From Acidimicrobiales bacterium (GTDB lineage: Bacteria > Actinomycetota > Acidimicrobiia > Acidimicrobiales > Aldehydirespiratoraceae), in the NCBI GenBank assembly GCA_029263195.1, contig JAJCXX010000084.1, positions 62,001 through 126,000 of the forward strand: a DNA stretch of 64,000 bases. The letters are read 5' to 3'. Shown here one piece after another: positions 57,927-64,000 of the stretch (the stretch's first letter is position 1; the number at the start of each line of letters is the position of its first letter). The notes beneath the pieces were generated by a model. It was given only the letters and a program-made list of their open reading frames with translations. It had not been told where the DNA came from and did no database searches. A program made the translations under genes and the position numbers.

Positions 57927-59642
57927 TCAGGTGATGACCCGGAACAGCTCCTCCACCGTGGTCAATCCCGTCTTCACTTTCCGAAGCCCGTCGGCCCGCA
58001 GGGTGATCATTCCCTGCTGAATGGCCAGACGTTCGACCTCCTCGACCCGTGCGTGCGAGAGGACCAGTTCGGAGATCTCTTCCGACATCGACAGGACTTC
58101 GTGAATGGCGAACCGGCCCCGGTAGCCGGTACCGCTGCAGGAATCGCATCCAACAGTAGCGAAGCCCTCGAAGGATTCGCTCGATCTGAGGTCCTCCGGG
58201 AGCGCCGCAATGCCTGCGTCCTTCAGGCCAAGATGTTCGAGCCGGATCTCCTTGGGTACCTTGCACTTCTCACAGAGCTTGCGTGCCAATCGCTGAGCCA
58301 AGACCGCCGAGAGCGAGGAAGAGACCAAGAATGGCTCGACTCCCATCTCGATGAGCCGCATCGGAGCGGACGCGCTGTTGTTGGTGTGAAGAGTCGAGAG
58401 TACGAGGTGACCGGTGAGGGCCGCCTCCACGGCAGTGGTGGCGGTCTCACCGTCGCGAATTTCGCCGATGAGCATGACATCAGGATCGGCCCGCAGGAAG
58501 GATCGGAGCGCCCGAGCGAATGTCATGCCGGTCTTCTCGTTGACCTGGACCTGCTTGATGCCGTCCATTCGATACTCGACGGGATCCTCGATAGTGATGA
58601 TGTTGCGTGTCGGGTCTCGTAGTTCCTCGAGAGTGGCGTACAGCGTCGTGGATTTGCCCGACCCGGTGGGTCCGGTGACCAGAATCGCTCCCCAGGGCTG
58701 CTCGTAGGCGTCCCGATAGCGAGCCAGCTGGTCGGGGAGGAATCCGATTCCGCCGATGCCCCCACCATGCGTGCCGCCCCTCAGGAGTCTGAGAACGGCA
58801 GCCTCTCCATGGATTGTTGGAATGGTCACGACCCGCACGTCGTAGTCGACATTGTTGACGCTGGCCGTGAGGCGTCCGTCCTGGGGCACCCGACGCTCCG
58901 CGATGTCCATCTCGGCCATGACCTTGATTCGGCTGATGATCCCGGCGCGGAGAGAACGTGGGGGTGACATTGCTTCATGCAACACGCCGTCGACTCGGAA
59001 TCGAATACGAAGATCATCAGAAGTCGGCTCCACGTGGATATCCGACGCATCCTCCTGTATCGCCTTGGCAAGCAGTAGGTCGATGAATTGAACGATCGGG
59101 GCCTTGCTCCGATCACTACTCGGCGACGTGGTGATGGGCGCCGCGGCATCCTTGCGCTCTCCGACGGCGGCCTGGATGGTCTCCAACACTCGGTTGTCGC
59201 TGTGTCCAAGTTGGCCTATGGCGGCCGTGATCTGTGCAGCCTCCGCCATTACAGGCACGACCTGGCGACCTACGAGCGATCGAATGTCGTCGAGGGCGAG
59301 AACGTCCGCTGGATTGACCATGGCTACGACTATCTGGCGGCCATCTCTCCAGACCGGTAGCGCACGATGTCGGGTTGCCAGCTGTTGGGGAATTGCCTGG
59401 GCAAGTTCAATGTCGATCGGCCGATCGTTGAGATCGACGAACGGAAGATCGAACTGCACTGCCAAGGCCCGCACGAGATCTCGTGACTTGACCAAACCCT
59501 GGTCGAGGAGGACCTCGCCGAGTCTCTTGCCGGTTGAGCGTTGAAGTTCCAGCGCGCTCGAAATGTCGGATTCGTTGACAATATTCAGCTCGACGAGGAT
59601 CTCGCCGATTCTTCGGCGTGTTGCGACAGCGATCTGGCTCAT
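57927..59642 (-). CDS. pilB: Type IV pilus extension ATPase PilB
   Basis: A 571-residue ATPase that drives pilus extension. The N-terminal MshEN-type domain (RRRIGEILVELNIVNESDIS, GKRLGEVLLDQGLV) often binds c-di-GMP. It is followed by the core with SDIHVEPTSDDLRIRFRVDG, Walker A GPTGSGKSTTLYATL, Asp box TIEDPVEYRMDG, Walker B PDVMLIGEIRDGETA, and the His box LVLSTLHTNNSASAP. A zinc tetracysteine site follows (CEKCKVP and CDSCSGTGYRGR). The start at 59642 opens the MshEN domain; earlier frame residues are unlikely to be coding. It is divergent from pilT. Confidence 0.93.
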   Translation of the reverse strand: MSQIAVATRRRIGEILVELNIVNESDISSALELQRSTGKRLGEVLLDQGLVKSRDLVRALAVQFDLPFVDLNDRPIDIELAQAIPQQLATRHRALPVWRDGRQIVVAMVNPADVLALDDIRSLVGRQVVPVMAEAAQITAAIGQLGHSDNRVLETIQAAVGERKDAAAPITTSPSSDRSKAPIVQFIDLLLAKAIQEDASDIHVEPTSDDLRIRFRVDGVLHEAMSPPRSLRAGIISRIKVMAEMDIAERRVPQDGRLTASVNNVDYDVRVVTIPTIHGEAAVLRLLRGGTHGGGIGGIGFLPDQLARYRDAYEQPWGAILVTGPTGSGKSTTLYATLEELRDPTRNIITIEDPVEYRMDGIKQVQVNEKTGMTFARALRSFLRADPDVMLIGEIRDGETATTAVEAALTGHLVLSTLHTNNSASAPMRLIEMGVEPFLVSSSLSAVLAQRLARKLCEKCKVPKEIRLEHLGLKDAGIAALPEDLRSSESFEGFATVGCDSCSGTGYRGRFAIHEVLSMSEEISELVLSHARVEEVERLAIQQGMITLRADGLRKVKTGLTTVEELFRVIT

Positions 59643-59759
59643 GAATCTGTAATCGGCCGCATGGTGCATGTTGTGAGACATCTGTTCGGCATCGTGACTC
59701 TCGGACCCGCCGGGAAACGATGCGCTCAAGATGGCGATGCTGCGTCCGACTCTGAACAT

Positions 59760-60920
59760 GTGGAAGCTGAACTAAACACCGACTGGAACGACCTCGACGA
59801 TGACAGCCGAGACTTTCTCGCTGGCGCTCTCATGGAAGGTGACACCCAAGGAGGCGACCGACTCGGCGAGCTACTTGATGCGGCGGTATCTGCCGGAGCG
59901 TCGGATCTTCACCTGAGCGCCGGGCACGCCCCCCACATTCGAGTCTCGGGCGATCTGAGACCTCTGGCCGGATCGGAACTCTTCTCGGAGCGCGAACTCA
60001 ATGAGATCCTCACAGGCGCCCTGTCCGTTGATCAACGAGCCACTCTTGAATCTGCCGGTGATCTGGACACAGCGCTCAGCCTCGGTGCCAGCGGCGACGG
60101 CCGACGGTTTCGGGCCAGCTTCTTCCGGCAATCAGGATCCCTCGCGGCCGCGATACGAGTTGTGCCTTCGAGAATCCCTGCACTTGCCGATCTGGGTCTG
60201 CCGCCCCTGGTTGATCAGTTCGCTCAACTCCGAAGTGGTCTCGTGCTGGTCACCGGCCCCACCGGTTCTGGAAAGTCCACAACTCTCGCTTCGATGATCG
60301 AGCAGATCAATCAGACCCGGTCGGCTCACATCATCACCATTGAAGATCCGGTGGAGTACCGGTATTCACCAGTCATGTCCGTTGTCCAGCAGCGGGAGGT
60401 CGGGCCCGACACGAAGTCATTCGTCACGGCGCTGCGTTCCGCCCTCCGGCAGGACCCTGATGTCGTTCTGATCGGCGAGCTCAGAGATCTCGAAACCATT
60501 CGGATCGCCCTAACGGCAGCGGAGACTGGCCACGTCGTGTACGCGACCCTTCACAGTTCGGATGCCACCAGCTCGGTCAATCGCATCATCGACGTGTTCC
60601 CGGCCGATCAGCAAAGCCAGATTCGCTCGCAGTTGGCTCTTTCGATCGAGGGTTGTATCAGTCAACGACTCCTCACCGCCCGTGATGGCTCGCTCGTACC
60701 GGCCACCGAGGCAATGGTGGCGACCACCGCCATCAGGAATCTGATCCGAGTTGACAAGGTCCATCAGTTGAAGTCCGTCCTGGAAATGGGCGGAGCTGAA
60801 GGCATGCACACGTTCGATCAATCGCTCGCCGGCTTGGTCCGTCGAGGGCGCCTCGACATTCAGGTTGCAATGACGGTGGCCGACAACACGAAGAACTTGG
60901 AAGCGCTGGTGAGAGCATGA
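59760..60920 (+). CDS. pilT: Type IV pilus retraction ATPase PilT
   Basis: A 386-residue ATPase for pilus retraction. Motifs are GASDLHLSAGHAPHIRVSG, Walker A GPTGSGKSTTLASMI, HIITIEDPVEYRYSP, VVLIGELRDLETI, the His box VVYATLHSSDATSSVNRII, and AEMG-like KSVLEMGGAEGMHTFDQSL. The start is uncertain: GTG 59760 fits a leaderless reading and adds an acidic leader, while ATG 59832 would begin closer to the conserved part. PilC follows with a four-base overlap. Confidence 0.9.
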   Translation: MEAELNTDWNDLDDDSRDFLAGALMEGDTQGGDRLGELLDAAVSAGASDLHLSAGHAPHIRVSGDLRPLAGSELFSERELNEILTGALSVDQRATLESAGDLDTALSLGASGDGRRFRASFFRQSGSLAAAIRVVPSRIPALADLGLPPLVDQFAQLRSGLVLVTGPTGSGKSTTLASMIEQINQTRSAHIITIEDPVEYRYSPVMSVVQQREVGPDTKSFVTALRSALRQDPDVVLIGELRDLETIRIALTAAETGHVVYATLHSSDATSSVNRIIDVFPADQQSQIRSQLALSIEGCISQRLLTARDGSLVPATEAMVATTAIRNLIRVDKVHQLKSVLEMGGAEGMHTFDQSLAGLVRRGRLDIQVAMTVADNTKNLEALVRA

Positions 60921-62227
60921 GAGCGCTCTCGGTTCGCTCCTCGACCCGCCGTCAGGGGCAGGGTCCGACTCGGCCACGCGACGCCGCGCGGACTCCAGCG
61001 AGTCGCCGACCCCGCACTTACCGCTACAAGGCGATTTCGGCAGATGGTTCGGTCCTGGCCGGGGACGTGGAAGGCGATTCCGAGTCCGATGCCGCTGCTC
61101 GAATCCGTCGACTGGGGCTTCGTCCCATGTCGGTCCGCAAGTCGCATTCGGCCAATCTCGGCAAAGAGATGTCCATCCCGGGATTCAGAGCGAAGGTGAA
61201 GGGCGGGGATCTCGCTGTTGTGGCGCGCCAGTTCGCGACCATGGTCAACGCGGGGGTACCTCTCCTTCGGGCCTTGGCGGTGCTGAGAGATCAGTCCGAC
61301 AACGCGCTGCTGAGCGCGACGTTGGAACGAATGAGGGCAGATGTCGAAGGCGGTGACTCACTCAGCGACGCGATCAGCCGCCATCCCCGCGTCTTCGATC
61401 GCCTCTTCGTGTCGATGATTCGGTCAGGAGAGGCCGCCGGAGCGCTGGATGTCGTTCTGATGCAGATGGCCACGACGCTGGAACGATCGGTCGCAATGCG
61501 TCAGAAGATCCGGTCTGCTCTGGCATACCCGATTGCGGTGCTGTTCATGGTTACGGGAGTGATCATCGCGATGCTCGCGTTCGTAGTACCGGCATTTGCT
61601 GGGATCTACGACGACCTCGGTGGAACGCTGCCACTGCCGACCAGGGTCCTGGTTGCGGTGTCTGATCTGTTCACGCAACGACTTCCGCTGGTGATCGTTC
61701 TGATTGTGGTGACCGTGGTGGGGGTACGGAGTTGGAAGCGCACCGAGTCGGGGCAGCTGCGCTGGGACTCGATCAAGCTACGGCTGCCGCTGGTCGGCGA
61801 TCTGCTTCTCAAAAGCAGCATGGCCCGATTCGGGAGAACCATGTCGGTTCTCACAAAGTCCGGAGTACCGGTACTGGAGACTCTCAGGATCACCTCAGAG
61901 ACCCTCGGCAACGCGGTTCTTTCGCGCTCGTTGCTCGATGCACGTGACGCGGTGCGCCGAGGGGAGGAGATTGCTCCGAATCTGGCGAAGAACAGTCTGT
62001 TCCCGGCGATGGTCGTGCAGCTGGTAACAGTCGGCGAGGAGGCTGGAGCGCTCGACGAGATGTTCGACACGATCGGCCGCACCTACGAGCAAGAGGTCGA
62101 GACGGCGGTCGCCGGCTTTGCCGCTCTGATCGAACCGTTGATGATGGCATTCATCGGGGTGGTCGTCGGCGGAATGGTTGTTGCTCTGTATCTCCCGATG
62201 TTCAGGGTGATTGATCTCGTGCAGTGA
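60917..62227 (+). CDS. pilC: Type IV pilus inner-membrane platform protein PilC
   Basis: A 436-residue GspF-family platform protein. A basic N-terminal region leads into TYRYKAISADGSVLAGDVEG, then the two GspF halves: AVVARQFATMVNAGVPLLRAL and MARFGRTMSVLTKSGVPVLETL, each followed by helices, with three spans (AVLFMVTGVIIAMLAFVVPAF and the last one IGVVVGGMVVALYLPMF). It connects the ATPases to the pilin pool. Its ATG overlaps the pilT stop (ATGA). Confidence 0.93.
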   Translation: MRALSVRSSTRRQGQGPTRPRDAARTPASRRPRTYRYKAISADGSVLAGDVEGDSESDAAARIRRLGLRPMSVRKSHSANLGKEMSIPGFRAKVKGGDLAVVARQFATMVNAGVPLLRALAVLRDQSDNALLSATLERMRADVEGGDSLSDAISRHPRVFDRLFVSMIRSGEAAGALDVVLMQMATTLERSVAMRQKIRSALAYPIAVLFMVTGVIIAMLAFVVPAFAGIYDDLGGTLPLPTRVLVAVSDLFTQRLPLVIVLIVVTVVGVRSWKRTESGQLRWDSIKLRLPLVGDLLLKSSMARFGRTMSVLTKSGVPVLETLRITSETLGNAVLSRSLLDARDAVRRGEEIAPNLAKNSLFPAMVVQLVTVGEEAGALDEMFDTIGRTYEQEVETAVAGFAALIEPLMMAFIGVVVGGMVVALYLPMFRVIDLVQ

Positions 62228-62321
62228 CCTGGCGCCAAACCCTCACCTGCGCGGTGACTCGTCCGACAGGTAGAAGACCCGATTCTCGTGAAGTGCTCTA
62301 CGAATCAAACAGGAGAGAGAC

Positions 62322-62819
62322 ATGAATACTTTGACATCAACCGCCGGCCGCAAGCGACCGGGATTCCGCGATCGGGAGGCCGGATTCACGCTGATCGAGG
62401 TGATGGTGGTCGTCATGATCATCGGGATCCTGCTCGCGATCGGTGTGCCGACCTTCATGGGCGCACGAACCCGCGCCCAAGAGAGAGCGGCACAGTCCAG
62501 CCTCCGCATCGCTCAGACCAGCGCGATGGTGGTCTACACCGACTCGGGAGATTTCGGTGATGCCACCGTGAACGCGCTTCGGGCGACCGAGCCCGGCTTC
62601 ACATGGCTGTCGAGTAACTCGGCGTCCACCGACGATAAGCGAATCAGCATTGCCAGCAACAGAGCAGGTACGGAGTGGGCAGCGGCAGCGATGTCCGACT
62701 CCGGTACGTGCTACTACATCCGTGTTCGCGAAAGCGGCTCCACGCTGTACGGCCAGTCCTCGAGGTCATCGTGTACGGGCCAGTCTGCTCTCACCAGAGC
62801 GCGGGGCGCGGAGTGGTGA
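62322..62819 (+). CDS. pilA: Major type IV pilin PilA
   Basis: A 165-residue prepilin and the likely major pilin. The leader ends REAGFTLIEVMVVVMIIGI, with cleavage after Gly and Glu at +5. The C-terminal domain has a likely disulfide pair (CYYIRVRES and SSCTGQ). Very good ribosome site, AGGAGAGAG, directly upstream. It has its own gap of 94 bases after pilC, so a separate strong promoter is plausible. A hairpin terminator follows at 62833-62860. Confidence 0.92.
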   Translation: MNTLTSTAGRKRPGFRDREAGFTLIEVMVVVMIIGILLAIGVPTFMGARTRAQERAAQSSLRIAQTSAMVVYTDSGDFGDATVNALRATEPGFTWLSSNSASTDDKRISIASNRAGTEWAAAAMSDSGTCYYIRVRESGSTLYGQSSRSSCTGQSALTRARGAEW

Positions 62820-62832
62820 TCACGTAGATCGG

Positions 62833-62860
62833 AGGGCCCTCGGCATTGGTCGGGGGCCCT
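62833..62860. terminator. Hairpin terminator between pilA and the EAL-domain gene
   Basis: A ten-base stem (62833-62842 with 62851-62860, one wobble pair) closes an eight-base loop in the 70-base gap between two convergent genes. No T-run. Confidence 0.55.
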
Positions 62861-62889
62861 GCGGGTTCTGCTGCCGCCGCTTGCAGCTC

Positions 62890-64000
62890 TCAGTCGGTGC
62901 CTGTGGTGGCCGACTCCAAATCCATCATCCAACGAAGCTCGAAGTCACTCGCCGAGACCGCTCTGCCGTATAGGTAGCCCTGGGCGAAGGTCGCACCGAG
63001 AGTCGTCAGCAGAGACGCATCTTGCTCAGTCTCCACCCCCTCGGCGATCGTTTCACAGCCATAGGCATCCGCGATTCGCATGATCGAACTGACCATCGCT
63101 CTGAGTTCGGGACGATGGGATACACCCAGGACGAACGACTGGTCGATCTTGATGTAGTCGACTCGAAGAGTGTTGATCAGATGCAGAGACGAAAAGCCGG
63201 TACCGAAATCATCCAGAGCAACACCGATGCCCCGCAATCGCAATGTGGTGAGATCACGAGTCAGATTGGTTGATGGGTTGAATGCGGCCGCCTCCGTAAT
63301 CTCGAGGCAGAGTGCCGTGGGCGGCAGCCCGGTTCGTTGCAGCGCAGAAGCAACGTCGTCAACGAATGTGCCCGTGCCGAGCTGTCGCGGTGAGACGTTC
63401 ACCGTGATGATGAAATCATCGGCCATCTCACGCCACCGTGCAGCGTCTCGAAATGCCTCCTCCATGATCTGAAGTCCCAACCGACAGATATGACCGCCCT
63501 GCTCGGCGGTCTCCAGGAAATCGACTGGCTGCAACAGTCCCTTGACGGGGTGCTGCCAGCGCACGAGCGCCTCTGCCCCCAAGAGTCTTCCGTCTCTCAC
63601 ATCGACGATTGGCTGGTAGTGGACAACGAACTCGTCGACGTCGATGGCGTTCTCGAGCTCCTCGGTCAGCCGGAGTCGGTCAGTCGACCTTTCCCGAAGC
63701 GACTGATCGAATACGAGAATCGAGCTCTGGCCCTCAACTCGTCCAGCCAACTTCGCTACTTCCGCGTCCACAATCAGGCTGTCGCTGATCTGAGAGGGCG
63801 TCGTTGTGGTCGCTACGCCGATGCTGACGCGAGGATGAAATACCGAACCGTGGGCCCGGAGGGGCATGGCAATACTGGCAATGAGACTGTCGCCCAGGGC
63901 GGTGGCCCCTTCAGGCGGTTGCACGGTCAGTAGTGCCAGGGTGTCGTTGCGAAGGCCGAACAAGAGGTCTGAGGTGGTCTGAATCGACCGGATTCTCTCT
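62890..64000 (-). CDS. GGDEF-EAL protein with degenerate GGDEF (5' end outside window)
   Basis: At least 370 residues remain; the frame is open to the window edge. The end of a GGDEF domain is visible (ERIRSIQTTSDLLFGLRND, with SIGVATTT later), but the active motif is replaced by RNDTL, so it cannot be a cyclase. The EAL domain is complete: GAEALVRWQHPVKGLLQ, EITEAAAF, ALDDFGTGFSSLHLI, YIKIDQSFVLG and EGVETEQDA. It is therefore a predicted c-di-GMP phosphodiesterase, probably allosterically controlled through the dead GGDEF. It lies beside pilA and could tune piliation. Confidence 0.88.
   Translation of the reverse strand, partial: ERIRSIQTTSDLLFGLRNDTLALLTVQPPEGATALGDSLIASIAMPLRAHGSVFHPRVSIGVATTTTPSQISDSLIVDAEVAKLAGRVEGQSSILVFDQSLRERSTDRLRLTEELENAIDVDEFVVHYQPIVDVRDGRLLGAEALVRWQHPVKGLLQPVDFLETAEQGGHICRLGLQIMEEAFRDAARWREMADDFIITVNVSPRQLGTGTFVDDVASALQRTGLPPTALCLEITEAAAFNPSTNLTRDLTTLRLRGIGVALDDFGTGFSSLHLINTLRVDYIKIDQSFVLGVSHRPELRAMVSSIMRIADAYGCETIAEGVETEQDASLLTTLGATFAQGYLYGRAVSASDFELRWMMDLESATTGTD

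Overview
The window is GC-rich DNA (well over half G+C by eye) with dense, mostly short-spaced genes on both strands. It looks like chromosome of an actinobacterium, and my best guess is the Acidimicrobiia. The supporting signs are mycothiol-type DinB/maleylpyruvate-isomerase-fold proteins, a DUF2510 domain, MacS/DesK-type two-component systems, a LuxR-type large ATPase regulator, lipoproteins with Thr/Ser linkers, many leaderless-looking promoters, and a type IV pilus locus without a secretin. The taxonomic placement is inference. I found no rRNA, tRNA, CRISPR array, insertion sequence or phage gene.

Layout. 1-4.8 kb: the 3' end of a WD40-type protein, a decayed two-component relic, a coupled lipoprotein/YHYH/HupE operon, a DUF4326 gene and a 40-residue Lys-rich protein. 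4.8-8.0 kb: a coupled operon (PPOX-fold flavoprotein, deiodinase-like thioredoxin-fold protein, EamA exporter) below a TetR gene; an identical palindrome precedes both the operon and the tetR gene. 8.0-10.4 kb: a DrrAB-type ABC exporter with its TetR gene. 10.4-20.6 kb: DUF1697, a type I sulfatase, a giant multi-span membrane protein broken by a one-base slip in a C-run, a MacS-like kinase and NarL-like regulator, a membrane protein and a phosphoribosyltransferase. 20.7-31.6 kb: two GGDEF-EAL proteins, a lipoprotein fused to a MacB relic, a 58-residue membrane protein, an EamA transporter, an MDMPI-fold protein, a methyltransferase, a nucleoside deaminase, a haloalkane dehalogenase and a VOC protein. 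31.7-42.1 kb: an O-acetylhomoserine sulfhydrylase, an N-terminally shortened SsnA with YgfK, a cellulase-like TIM barrel, a lipoprotein, and a phosphodiesterase/HD pair. 42.2-52.3 kb: an MMPL exporter divergent from a DesK-type two-component system, a DinB protein, a LAL regulator and a secreted 5'-nucleotidase with an acidic tract. 52.3-64 kb: a trans-aconitate methyltransferase, then a type IV pilus locus (PilP-like, PilO, a PilM-PilN fusion, three minor prepilins, PilB, PilT, PilC, major pilin), ending in a partial EAL protein.

How it fits together. The pilus locus supplies most of the inner-membrane machine, both motors and the pilins. Prepilin peptidase is not in the window and no secretin is present, as expected for a monoderm. 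Three c-di-GMP proteins carry complementary losses in their GGDEF or EAL motifs, and one sits beside the pilin gene. The most interesting leads are the palindrome-controlled TetR/PPOX/deiodinase/EamA unit, the lipoprotein-YHYH-HupE operon with an EF-hand loop in HupE, the SsnA-YgfK pair, the PilMN fusion, and repeated signs of deletion (two-component relic, MacB relic, trimmed SsnA). Two one-base shifts in C-runs suggest either recent mutation or assembly error.
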